Of a DNA stretch of 64,000 bases, positions 28,601 to 35,561 are shown one piece after another. The position numbers were made by a program, and so were the translations under genes. A model generated the notes under the pieces. That model worked only from the letters and a program-made list of their open reading frames with translations. It was not told the origin of the DNA and made no database searches. Source of the DNA: Enterococcus silesiacus (GTDB lineage Bacteria; Bacillota; Bacilli; Lactobacillales; Enterococcaceae); assembly GCA_001465115.1 (NCBI GenBank), contig CP013614.1, forward strand, positions 930,001 through 994,000. The letters run 5' to 3'. Positions within the stretch are counted from its first letter, which is position 1; each line of letters opens with the position of its first letter.

Positions 28601-29385
28601 CAACGATCAGCAGTGTTACAGGAACGTCGAAATCTGGCTATATCGTAATCGGTAAAGCGACAGCAGGCAACAAAGTCAAAATTCGCAATGTTGCTGGAAG
28701 AGTCATCGGATTAGGTCTAGCTGATTCGAATGGAACATTTATATTCAGAGCCCCACTTGCACTAGATGGTGAATTTGCCATTGCTTTACCAAAAGGCTCA
28801 GCAACTGAAAATGAAGCGTTGACAGCGACAGCTGAAAATAATATTGGCGAGGTCAGCACGGCAACTCCATTCATGACACCAGCCGATCCAACAGTCAAAG
28901 TTGCAACACCAATTATTAGCAGTGTAAGTGGCAATTCAATGACAGGCTATACAATCAAAGGAATTGCAACACCTGGAAATGATGTAGAGCTTCAAAATAC
29001 TGCTGGAGAAATTCTAGGTGCGGCAACGGCAAGTGAGACTGGCGGCTTTGTTATCGAAATCCCAATTGGTTTTGCGGAGCCAAAAGAACTAGTTTCAGCA
29101 ATCGCCAAAGATAGTGATGGGAATCAAAGTGAACCAGCGAACTTTAAGCTTCCTGCTGATCCAGGCGACAGCGATGGCAATGGAGCTGGCAACGGTAATG
29201 GAACTGGTAATGTTGGCAACTTAGGTAATAATGGAAGCTCTGGCTTGAAAAACCTAAGTGCTACACAAAAAAATCTTCCAAACAATGGTGAAATCATCAG
29301 TAATTGGGGATTGGTAGGTGCGTTACTTCTAGGTGTCCTAGGATTCTTCACCTTTAAACGTACAAATAAAAAAGAAGAAGAATAA
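22699..29385 (+). CDS. Giant LPxTG-type surface adhesin with 20 Ig-like repeats
   Basis: 2,228 residues. The signal peptide (about 1-52) has a basic start and a hydrophobic core with no YSIRK motif. A unique N-terminal domain (about 53-346) is rich in Asn, Leu and Val and resembles the adhesive domains of Listeria/Enterococcus surface proteins. Twenty tandem ~90-residue bacterial Ig-like domains (about 348-2154) each read roughly APTVDNVTGTS.TGYTVTGTA and end TTPADP. A Gly/Asn linker precedes the sorting signal LPNNG (2193-2197), a hydrophobic helix and an RTNKKEEE tail. GAGGAGG precedes the ATG. The repeats form an extended stalk presenting the head, presumably for attachment or biofilm. LPNNG departs from LPxTG. 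The ligand is unknown. Confidence 0.92.
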   Translation: MKDDKKKKKSTTNSKKQNKYRALSLVLTSSLVIAPLTIPLSFYLPGGITASAAILDAEILSNITTSNDSGTSAGTRWSADGTSKNVNFSITGSELVGGSVITSGTKQAVLSIPTELNGRVSPNGVAQINTNVTLTVGDLTFLTGTLNAVNNLSNLLTNIVDGSLGSLTGVTLNLTAVNQKIDALNNLENFGSAQFSSNAVLSPDGKYIQAGIDDGLGLVLAQNVSSLLQDLKAAVDALQASGSGITSNVVAAAINAALLPVKGTVDTAINLALPLVGIGGAGVNQLADASVLGATTINIPTTVVSPTSLTQNLDARFVGTVIKADAIDISLINTANGISDIYYAGNAVVVAPPVVTNTTGSSTTGYTVFGTATAGDTITIKNASGTTIASGPATGGNFEISIPQGSATANEALTATASNGGNDSTPTSFTTPADAVIVAPPVVTSTTGTSATGYTVTGTATAGNTVIIKNAGGTTIASGPATGGNFSITIPQGAATQNEPLTATASDGTNNSTPTSFTTPADAVIVAPPVVTSTTGTSATGYIVTGTATTGNTVDIRNASGTTIGTSTVDGTGNFSITIPQGQATASESLNAIAKSGSDESTATPFTTPADPIVVAPPVVTNTTGTSATGHTVTGTATAGNSVDIRNVGGTTIATGIADGSGNFTIAIPQGLTTASESLTAVAKIGVNESAATPFTTPADPVNVNAPTVDNVSGTSTTGYTVTGTATAGNTVEVKNTGGTVIGTAFVDPSGNYTVTIPTGSATPNEQLSAVAKDADGNQSPATSFTTPADPVAVSAPTVDNVTGTGATGYTVTGTATAGNTVEVKNTGGTVIGTAIADPSGNYTVTIPVGLATPSQQLSAVAKDADGNQSPATSFNTPADPVVVTAPTVNNVTGTSATGYTVTGTATAGNTVEVKNTGGTVIGTAIADPSGNFTVVIPVGLATPNQQLSAVAKDADGNQSPATPFTTPADPVVVQAPTVDSVTGNSSTGYTVTGTAPVGSTVEIKNTGGTVIGTGAADGSGNYTVTIPAGSATPSEQLTATAKDTDGNTSPGTTFTTPADPVVVTAPTVNNVTGTSATGYTVTGTATAGNTVEIKNTGGTIIGAAVADPSGNYSVIIPIGAATPSQQLSAVAKDADGNQSPTTPFTTPADPVVVQAPTVDSVTGNSSTGYTVTGTAPAGSTVEIKNTGGTVIGTGAADGSGNYTVTIPAGSATPSEQLTATAKDADGNTSPGTSFTTPADPVVVQAPTVETVTGTSTTGYTVNGTATAGNRVDIKNTGGTIIGSAMADGSGNYTITIPIGLAQPLQQLSAIAVDGDNNQSSATPFITPADPVVVQAPTVDTVTGSSTTGYTVTGTAPAGSTVEIKNTGGTVIGTGVADGSGNYTITIPAGSATPSEQLTATAKDADGNTSPGTTFTTPADPVAVSAPTVDTVAGTGATGYTVTGTATTGNTVEIKNTGGTIIGTTIADSSGNYTVTIPVGLATPNQQLSAVAKDADGNQSPATPFTTPADPVVVTAPTVDTVTGTGATGYTVTGTATAGNTVDIKNTGGTVIGTGTADPSGNYTVVIPTGVATPNQQLTAVAKDIDGNQSPATPFTTPADPVVVQAPTVDTVTGTSTTGYTVTGTATSGNRVDIKNTGGTILGSAIADGSGNYTITIPVGLAQPLQQLSAVAVDGDNNQSPATPFTTPADPVVVQAPTVDNVTGNSSTGYTVTGTAPAGSTVEIKNTGGEIIGTGVADGSGNYTVTIPAGSATPSEQLTATAKDADGNTSPGTVFTTPADPVSIQAPVVTSVTGNSGTGYTVVGTAVAGDTLSIKKLNGTMIGSAQVDGSGNYSVVLPSGSASPLEQLRAIDSDSAGNQSPATPFTTPADSVVVAKPIITSVVGDSQTGYTVKGTATASDSISLRSLSGDEVGAGEVDGAGKFSIELDSQDVDPLQQLNAVAIDDALNTSLPTLFTIPADPSSTIEAPTISSVTGTSKSGYIVIGKATAGNKVKIRNVAGRVIGLGLADSNGTFIFRAPLALDGEFAIALPKGSATENEALTATAENNIGEVSTATPFMTPADPTVKVATPIISSVSGNSMTGYTIKGIATPGNDVELQNTAGEILGAATASETGGFVIEIPIGFAEPKELVSAIAKDSDGNQSEPANFKLPADPGDSDGNGAGNGNGTGNVGNLGNNGSSGLKNLSATQKNLPNNGEIISNWGLVGALLLGVLGFFTFKRTNKKEEE
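23740..29157 (+). repeat. Tandem ~270-bp coding repeats (20 Ig-like units)
   Basis: Units repeat every ~270 bp. Units 5-16 are most alike and fall into three sub-types: ATAGNTVE...DPSGN, APAGSTVE...DGSGN, and AT(A/S)GNRVD. They appear in mixed order, with pairs 11-12 and 15-16 nearly the same at DNA level. Units 1-4 and 17-20 are more divergent. Unit 19 contains an extra ~10 residues. This points to recent block duplications in the centre of the array. Confidence 0.9.
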
Positions 29386-29421
29386 AGTAAAAAAATAACA
29401 CATGAACTTTCTATAAGGGAT

Positions 29422-29463
29422 AAAACATGAGGTGGGGCATTTGTCCTATCTCATGTTTTTTTA
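29422..29463 (+). terminator. Intrinsic terminator after the adhesin gene
   Basis: 10-bp arms (29422-29431 with 29450-29459), an 18-nt loop and a T7 run. Confidence 0.85.
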
Positions 29464-29575
29464 TAATAACAGCTATAACTGAAGAATTATGACAGATTTT
29501 CATTGAAAGAAACTTTCTTTCTAGATCTTTTTATCGTAAAATGAAATTAGACAAAAAGAAAGGGAGGATTTACAC

Positions 29576-30505
29576 ATGCCGATTCGTGTTCCAAAAGAGC
29601 TTCCAGCGATTAAAGTACTAGAAAAAGAGAAAATTTTTGTGATGGACGAAGATCGCGCCATGCATCAAGACATTCGCCCTTTAGAAATTTTGATCTTAAA
29701 TTTAATGCCTAAAAAAGATGAAACTGAAGTTCAACTTTTGCGCTTATTAAGCAACACACCGTTGCAAATCAATGTTGAGTTTTTACATATGAGTACTCAC
29801 GAAGCAAAAAACACTTCAAGTGATCATTTAAAACGTTTTTATCACCAATTTAATGAACTCAAAGAAAAATTTTATGATGGATTGATCATTACAGGGGCAC
29901 CGATTGAACATCTTCCTTTTGAAAAGGTTGATTATTGGGAAGAGTTACAGAACATTTTTAAATGGAGCCGAACACATGTGTTTTCAACTTTTCATATTTG
30001 CTGGGGAGCACAAGCTGGGCTGTACTACCATTATAAAATTGATAAGCATCTATTGAATCAAAAACTAACAGGTATCTATAATCACGACGTATTGAAACCA
30101 ACATGGAGTATTCTAAAGGGATTTGACGATGTCTTTTTTGCACCGCATTCCCGCTATACAGGTGTTGATCGAAAAGATATAAATGAGACCGAAGAGCTGG
30201 AAATTTTAGCTGAATCAAAAGAAGCGGGTCTTTTTTTGGTTGGGAATAAAAATAATCGGGCATTTTACGCAATGGGTCACTTAGAATATGATCGAGAAAC
30301 CTTGCAAAGAGAGTTTGAACGAGATCAATCGAAAGGAATTCAGCCTAATCTGCCACAGCACTATTTTCCTGATGATAATCTAGATAAAATACCGCAATTA
30401 CGTTGGCATATGGCAGCATCGTTGTTATTTTCTAATTGGCTGAATTATGCGGTTTACCAAAACACACCTTATGATTTATCTGATTTGCTGAAATCAGATA
30501 AATAG
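29576..30505 (+). CDS. metA: Homoserine O-acetyltransferase (MetA family)
   Basis: It acylates homoserine to start methionine synthesis. The 309-residue protein has the MetA catalytic residues Cys142 (HICWGAQAG), His235 and Glu237 (GHLEYD). Residue 111 is Glu (TGAPIEHL), whereas succinyl-CoA-specific E. coli MetA has Gly. Glu111 is known to specify acetyl-CoA in MetA proteins of Bacilli, so O-acetylhomoserine is the likely product despite the usual O-succinyltransferase label. The ATG follows GGGAGG. It appears monocistronic; no S-box or T-box leader is visible in the 110 bases after the preceding terminator. Confidence 0.95.
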   Translation: MPIRVPKELPAIKVLEKEKIFVMDEDRAMHQDIRPLEILILNLMPKKDETEVQLLRLLSNTPLQINVEFLHMSTHEAKNTSSDHLKRFYHQFNELKEKFYDGLIITGAPIEHLPFEKVDYWEELQNIFKWSRTHVFSTFHICWGAQAGLYYHYKIDKHLLNQKLTGIYNHDVLKPTWSILKGFDDVFFAPHSRYTGVDRKDINETEELEILAESKEAGLFLVGNKNNRAFYAMGHLEYDRETLQREFERDQSKGIQPNLPQHYFPDDNLDKIPQLRWHMAASLLFSNWLNYAVYQNTPYDLSDLLKSDK

Positions 30506-30788
30506 TTGAAAAATAAGCTAAGACAAACGGACTACTTTTACGATAATATTATTATTTTTTTCAGATGCATTCTTGTTCCATTTTTATAAAAATCAACGTA
30601 TTATAGGAAGAAGGAAGGAGGGCAATTACAGTTATAATAATTGAGATAGACTGAGATAAACAACACAAATGCATTATTATTTTTTTCAATCAGTTATTTA
30701 TTTGAATAGAAAATAGTACGAAGTAGTCAAACCTTAGAAATGGTCCCAAATTAGCTTTTTTAAATCAACCATAGTTGGAGGAATAATT

Positions 30789-32144
30789 ATGAAAATACCT
30801 AAAAGATTTTTAAGTGGGCTGTTACTTTCACTGCTATTTCTTTTTTCGTTTGTCCCAGCCTTTGCGCAAGAAATTGATGCAATTATTGCACCTACAGGAA
30901 TAAAAGCTGTCATCGTGATCATTCCATTGATTTTAGTTTTAGTGTTATTGTTTATGAAAGTAGATATGATCATTGCAGGATTTGTCGGTGGCGTCTTGGC
31001 AATGATCATTGGCGGAATTGGATTGGAACAAGCAAATAAACAGTTACTTGAAACCATACCAATGATGCTCGGCATCACTGTTCCGATCATCAACTCAGCC
31101 GTGGCAATGGCTGTTTTTAAATCAGGTGGTTATTCAGCAGCATTAACGTTGGCAAAACGAGGAACAAAAGGAAAAGTTGAATATGTTTCAGCTTTTATCG
31201 TTATTTTGTTGGCGGCGGCAACCTATATGTCTGGAATTGGCGGTGGCAGTGCAATGGTTATTGCACCATTAGCATTTGTAGCAGTGGGTGTAGTTCCAGA
31301 ACTAATCGCCGCAATGTCTCTCGCTGCAGCTGTTTCGTTTACAACCTCACCAGCCTCATTAGAATCCAGTATCGTCTCTAAGTTGGGCGATTTCAGTGTA
31401 GCTAAATACGTCTCGGATATGCGTCCGATTTGGTTACTTTTTTGCGCTTTAGCTATTATATTAGCTTTTTGGGGAACCAAACGACGGAACATCGGTTTTA
31501 AAGAAAATAACGATGATGACTACGCAAAAATGAGCAACAAGACATTATTTAAGCTGACTTTACCAGCAATTTTTCTATTATTTGCTGTCATTTTCGGTCC
31601 AGTAGTAAATGAGCTTGTTGGTTTTCCGCTGTTAACACCATTAGTTTACATGGTCTTCACATTAGCTTTGATTTTTCTTTGTTCCGACTTCACTTTGAAT
31701 CAATCTGTTGAGGCGATGGTCGATGGTTCGACATATATTTTGACACGATTATTCCAAGTAGGGATTTTTCTAGCATTCATTAATATTATTGCTCAAACAG
31801 GAACTTTTGCTGTTATCGCTGGTATTGCTAGTGCTGCACCAACTATGATCATGGTTCCAGTTGCGATTTTGACTGGTATTTTAATCGGAGTACCGGCTGG
31901 TGCATATGTAGGCTCTGTCCTGACTCTCGTTTTACCAGTCGCTGTCTCATTAGGTTTTTCTTCAATTGAACTAGGTTTAGTTGCAGTCGGAGTAGGTTTG
32001 GGTAGTCAGATGAGTTTCGTTAATATCACGATGCAAGCTTTGTCGTCTGGTTTCCAAATTCCAATTTTGGATGTTGTAAAAGGAAACGTAAAGTGGATCA
32101 GCCTAGCTTCTGTAGTATTGATTGCAATCGGTTTCTTTATTTAG
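30789..32144 (+). CDS. Putative ion/organic-acid permease
   Basis: A 451-residue polytopic membrane protein. After an N-terminal stretch that looks like a cleavable signal peptide (FVPAFAQE, about 20-28) there are roughly eleven hydrophobic helices. Glycine-rich hairpin motifs (YMSGIGGGSAMVIAPL and GVPAGAYVGS) are typical of the ion-transporter superfamily that includes GntP, DcuC and CitM carriers. The exact family and substrate are not recognised. The amidohydrolase gene begins 24 bases after its stop, so this permease probably imports that enzyme's substrate. A GTTGGAGG ribosome site precedes the ATG. Confidence 0.75.
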   Translation: MKIPKRFLSGLLLSLLFLFSFVPAFAQEIDAIIAPTGIKAVIVIIPLILVLVLLFMKVDMIIAGFVGGVLAMIIGGIGLEQANKQLLETIPMMLGITVPIINSAVAMAVFKSGGYSAALTLAKRGTKGKVEYVSAFIVILLAAATYMSGIGGGSAMVIAPLAFVAVGVVPELIAAMSLAAAVSFTTSPASLESSIVSKLGDFSVAKYVSDMRPIWLLFCALAIILAFWGTKRRNIGFKENNDDDYAKMSNKTLFKLTLPAIFLLFAVIFGPVVNELVGFPLLTPLVYMVFTLALIFLCSDFTLNQSVEAMVDGSTYILTRLFQVGIFLAFINIIAQTGTFAVIAGIASAAPTMIMVPVAILTGILIGVPAGAYVGSVLTLVLPVAVSLGFSSIELGLVAVGVGLGSQMSFVNITMQALSSGFQIPILDVVKGNVKWISLASVVLIAIGFFI

Positions 32145-32167
32145 ATTAAATAGAAAGGGTGAAAAGA

Positions 32168-33391
32168 ATGGATATATTAATTAAGCAAGCACGATTAAAT
32201 GATGATGAGGCATTGCAGGACGTAGGTATTAAGGATGGGAAGATTGTTGCAATTTCTGAAAATTTGACCGATAAAGCTGTAACAGTAATCGAAGCTCAAG
32301 GACGGGTCTTGATTCCAGGTTTAGTGGAAAGTCATATTCATTTAGATAAGGCCTTGATTGCAGATAGAAAACCAAATAAATCAGGTACGTTACAAGAAGC
32401 GATCAAAGTGACTGCTGAGTTAAAACCGACATTTACAGAAGAAGATATCTACAAAAGAGCCAAACAGGCACTAGAAATGATTATTGCTCACGGCGTAACA
32501 ACTGTTAGAACGCATGCAGAATTTGATCCAGCGCAAGGTTTTTCTGGCTTTAATACAATTATGAAGCTAAAAGATGAGTATCGCGACTTGATTGATATGC
32601 AAATTGTAGCATTTCCACAAGAAGGAATTTTTAAAGCACCTGGAACCGAAAAAATGATGTACGAAGCAATGGACATGGGCGCTGACGTCGTTGGCGGAAT
32701 TCCTTATAATGATGCGCCAGCTGATAAGCATATCGATTTGGTTTTTGAAATTGCTAAAAAATATGATAAGGATATTGATCTCCATCAAGATTTTAGCGAT
32801 GAAGCAACAGATATTTCAATAGAATATCTATGTAAAAAGACGATTGCAGAAAATTATCATGGAAGAGTTTCTGTGGGACATTTAACTGCTCTCCATGCCT
32901 TAGAACCTGAACGCTTAAATGAAATTTTGGGATTGATGGCTGAAGCACAAATCAGTGTGATGGCGTTACCAGCAACAGATCTTCATTTAGGGGCTAGAAA
33001 CGATGTGTATAATGTTCGACGTGCCGTAACGCCAATCAGAAAACTACGTGATGCTGGTGTTAACGTTTGCTTAGCAACTAATAATATCAGAAATGCCTTT
33101 ACTCCTTATGGAAATGGTGACTTGATGCAGATTGCAATGCTAGCCATTCCTGTTGCTCATTTGGGCGGTGCAGATGATTTACCCACTGTTTTGCCGATGA
33201 TTACAGCTAACCCTGCTAAGGCGCTGGGATTAGCTCATTATGGCATTGAAATTGGAAGTAATGCTGATTTAGTTTTATTAGATACTAAAGTTAAAGCTAA
33301 CGCAATCATTGACATTCCAGAAAGAAACTATGTGATTAAGAATGGGAAGATTACAGTTGAAGTAAAAAAAGAAGTGACAATCTTTAAATAA
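32168..33391 (+). CDS. Amidohydrolase of the cytosine deaminase-like family
   Basis: A 407-residue cytosolic metal-dependent hydrolase. It keeps the metal-binding HIHLDK (His56, His58), a histidine at 206 in HQDFSDE, and GHLTALHAL (His238). However, where cytosine-deaminase relatives normally have SDNIRDPF, this protein has TNNIRNAF (304-311), so the usual metal/catalytic Asp is Asn305. Either the chemistry differs or activity is lost. I start at ATG 32168 after GAAAGGGTG. It is co-transcribed with the permease and closed by a terminator. A ring amidohydrolase or deaminase acting on an imported heterocycle is the best guess. Confidence 0.8.
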   Translation: MDILIKQARLNDDEALQDVGIKDGKIVAISENLTDKAVTVIEAQGRVLIPGLVESHIHLDKALIADRKPNKSGTLQEAIKVTAELKPTFTEEDIYKRAKQALEMIIAHGVTTVRTHAEFDPAQGFSGFNTIMKLKDEYRDLIDMQIVAFPQEGIFKAPGTEKMMYEAMDMGADVVGGIPYNDAPADKHIDLVFEIAKKYDKDIDLHQDFSDEATDISIEYLCKKTIAENYHGRVSVGHLTALHALEPERLNEILGLMAEAQISVMALPATDLHLGARNDVYNVRRAVTPIRKLRDAGVNVCLATNNIRNAFTPYGNGDLMQIAMLAIPVAHLGGADDLPTVLPMITANPAKALGLAHYGIEIGSNADLVLLDTKVKANAIIDIPERNYVIKNGKITVEVKKEVTIFK

Positions 33392-33396
33392 GAAGG

Positions 33397-33426
33397 CAGC
33401 CAGCTGTAAATTGCTGGCTGTTTATT
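33397..33426 (+). terminator. Terminator after the amidohydrolase gene
   Basis: 8-bp GC-rich arms (33397-33404 with 33413-33420), an 8-nt loop, followed by a T-rich stretch. Confidence 0.8.
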
Positions 33427-33492
33427 TTAATGTGTTGAATAAAGTTGATCGTAATATTATTATGTAAACTTTATATATATCTTATAAAAAAC

Positions 33493-33553
33493 TTCACCAC
33501 AACATTCTCAATTAATTAATTTAATTGAGAATGTTGTGGTGAAACACTTGTTT
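33493..33553. repeat. Long perfect inverted repeat upstream of npr
   Basis: 23-bp perfect arms (33493-33515 with 33521-33543) around a 5-nt loop, followed by TTGTTTTTT. It could be a second terminator or a transcript-folding element in the npr leader; the upstream gene already has its own terminator. Confidence 0.7.
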
Positions 33554-33563
33554 TTTCATGCGA

Positions 33564-33589
33564 TTATATGATACTCTTTATCATATAAT
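33564..33589. promoter_or_regulatory. Operator-like palindrome and -10 box before npr
   Basis: 10-bp arms (33564-33573 with 33579-33588) enclose CTCTT. The right arm overlaps a perfect TATAAT (33584-33589), 24 bases before the npr start. A DNA-binding regulator bound here would block the promoter. No clear -35 was found. Confidence 0.5.
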
Positions 33590-33612
33590 AAATAATATTG
33601 GAGGTAACTGAA

Positions 33613-34956
33613 ATGAAAGTAATTGTTTTAGGTTCATCACATGGAGGCTATGAAGCTATTGAGGAATTATTGATTCTTCATCCTGATGCAGAAATCCAAT
33701 GGTACGAAAAAGGAGATTTTATTTCTTTTCTTTCTTGCGGCATGCAGCTATATCTGGAAGGTAAAGTAAAAGACGTTAATTCTGTCAGATATATGACGGG
33801 CGAAAAAATGGAGAGCAGAGGAGTCAATGTATTCTCCAACACAGAGATCACTGCAATCAAGCCAGAAGAGCATAAAGTGGTTGTTAAGGATTTATTGACA
33901 GATACAGAGCGTACGGAAGAGTATGACAAACTAATCATTAGTCCAGGAGCAGTTCCTTTTGAATTAAATGTTCCTGGTAAAGACCTTGAAAATATTTATT
34001 TAATGCGTGGTAGAAAATGGGCGATTAAATTAAAACAAAAGACAGTTGATCCTGACGTTAATAACGTCGTTGTGATTGGTAGCGGCTATATCGGAATTGA
34101 AGCTGCAGAATCATTTGCTAAAGCTGGTAAAAATGTAACGGTCATCGATATCTTAGATCGACCTTTAGCTGTGTATTTAGATAAAGAATTTACGGATGTT
34201 TTGACTGAAGAAATGCAAGATAATAACATTAACATCGTAACAAACGAAACGGTTCAAAGCTACAAAGGCGACGGAGTTGTTCAAGCTATTGTTACTGATA
34301 AAGGTGAATATGCTGCTGATTTAGTGGTAGTAGCGGTTGGAGTTCGGCCGAATACAGAGTGGTTAAAAGATACCTTGGAACTACATCCTAATGGGTTGAT
34401 CAAGACGGATGAATATATGCAGACAAGTGCTAAGGATGTGTTTGCTGTCGGAGATGCTACCTTAATCAAATATAATCCAGGTGAAACAGAAGTAAATATT
34501 GCTCTTGCAACAAATGCAAGAAAACAAGGACGTTTTGCAGTGAAAAACTTGAATGGACCAGTAAAACCTTTCCCTGGCATCCAAGGATCATCAGGTTTAG
34601 CTGTTTTCGATTATAAATTTGCCTCGACTGGTATCAACGAAGAGATGGCTAAAAAGTTGAATAAGGAAACAAAATCAGCAACAGTTGTTGAAGATTACTT
34701 GATGGACTTTAATCCTGATAAACAAAAAGCTTGGTTCAAACTGGTTTATGATCCTGAAACGACACAAATTTTAGGCGCTCAGTTGATGTCTAAAGCAGAT
34801 CTTACAGCAAATATCAATGCTATTTCACTAGCAATCAAGGCTAAAATGACAATTGAAGATTTGGCTTATGCTGACTTTTTCTTCCAACCATCATTTGATA
34901 AGCCTTGGAATATTATCAATACAGCAGCATTAGCGGCCATGAAGAACGAACAATAA
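33613..34956 (+). CDS. npr: NADH peroxidase
   Basis: It reduces H2O2 to water with NADH through a cysteine-sulfenic acid. The 447-residue protein agrees almost throughout with the well-studied Enterococcus Npr: N-terminal [13 protein letters not shown] with His10, redox Cys42 in [12 protein letters not shown] motif [12 protein letters not shown], and the C-terminal [12 protein letters not shown]. Length is identical to the family type. ATG 33613 follows GGAGG at good spacing; the in-frame TTG at 33598 does not. The upstream region has two strong palindromes that may control it. It is a paralogue of nox at 20 kb, and PerR at 19 kb is a candidate regulator. Confidence 0.97.
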   Translation: MKVIVLGSSHGGYEAIEELLILHPDAEIQWYEKGDFISFLSCGMQLYLEGKVKDVNSVRYMTGEKMESRGVNVFSNTEITAIKPEEHKVVVKDLLTDTERTEEYDKLIISPGAVPFELNVPGKDLENIYLMRGRKWAIKLKQKTVDPDVNNVVVIGSGYIGIEAAESFAKAGKNVTVIDILDRPLAVYLDKEFTDVLTEEMQDNNINIVTNETVQSYKGDGVVQAIVTDKGEYAADLVVVAVGVRPNTEWLKDTLELHPNGLIKTDEYMQTSAKDVFAVGDATLIKYNPGETEVNIALATNARKQGRFAVKNLNGPVKPFPGIQGSSGLAVFDYKFASTGINEEMAKKLNKETKSATVVEDYLMDFNPDKQKAWFKLVYDPETTQILGAQLMSKADLTANINAISLAIKAKMTIEDLAYADFFFQPSFDKPWNIINTAALAAMKNEQ

Positions 34957-34966
34957 TCTGAAGGTG

Positions 34967-35003
34967 AAAAGACTACAGTAACATTTCTGTAGTCTTTTTT
35001 TTA
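34967..35003 (+). terminator. Intrinsic terminator after npr
   Basis: 12-bp perfect arms (34967-34978 with 34987-34998), an 8-nt loop, T8 run. Confidence 0.9.
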
Positions 35004-35056
35004 TACAGTAAAAATGGTATGATTTGAATAAATAACTAGAATTGGTGGAAAAAGCG

Positions 35057-35533
35057 ATGACAATTACGTTAGAAAAAATGACAATAACCGATTGCAATAA
35101 TTATCTTTCCTTCGCAATCAAAGATTATGCTAAAGATAAAATTATGGCTGGAACTTGGAATGAGGACGAAGCGATCCAGTTAGCAGCAAAAAGTTTTAAC
35201 GAACTTTTACCAGAAGGCAAAGATACAAAATATGAATATCTCTATTCAATTAAAGAAGATTTGTTAGATAAAAGTGTCGGATTCTTATGGGTTCATTTAA
35301 ATAAAACACCTTATGACTCCAAACTGTTTATTTATGATTTTATTATATTTGAAGAATTTAGAAATGTAGGTTATGGGAGGCAAACAATTGCTTGTCTTAC
35401 CGAAAATGCAAAAGGAATTAATGTATCACAGATTGACTTGCATGTATTTGCGCATAATAAAGGTGCGATTCATTTATATGAACAAACAGGTTTTAAAGCA
35501 ACAGATATTAGTATGTCAAAACAAATAAAGTGA
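35057..35533 (+). CDS. GNAT family N-acetyltransferase
   Basis: A 158-residue protein with GNAT features: a central beta-strand FIYDFIIFEEFRNVGYGRQTI containing the acetyl-CoA pyrophosphate loop (R-N-V-G-Y-G-R), then VFAHNKGAIHLYEQTGFKATD, the usual family C-terminus. The substrate is unknown. ATG 35057 has GGTGGAA upstream; the ORF also opens at a TTG 15 bases earlier. The deaminase gene follows 28 bases later on the same strand, so the two may be co-transcribed. Confidence 0.8.
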   Translation: MTITLEKMTITDCNNYLSFAIKDYAKDKIMAGTWNEDEAIQLAAKSFNELLPEGKDTKYEYLYSIKEDLLDKSVGFLWVHLNKTPYDSKLFIYDFIIFEEFRNVGYGRQTIACLTENAKGINVSQIDLHVFAHNKGAIHLYEQTGFKATDISMSKQIK

Positions 35534-35561
35534 AAAGATTTAAACATAAAAGGAGGGCCAT

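Noticed and set aside
22824-28934. Several antisense ORFs of 67-169 codons inside the adhesin gene
   Set aside because: They arise from the biased repeat sequence on the opposite strand and their products are low-complexity Cys/Ser or Val/Ala strings.
23740-29157. CRISPR-like or satellite array
   Set aside because: The ~270-bp period lies in one uninterrupted reading frame with Ig-like protein repeats; there are no short identical repeats with unique spacers.
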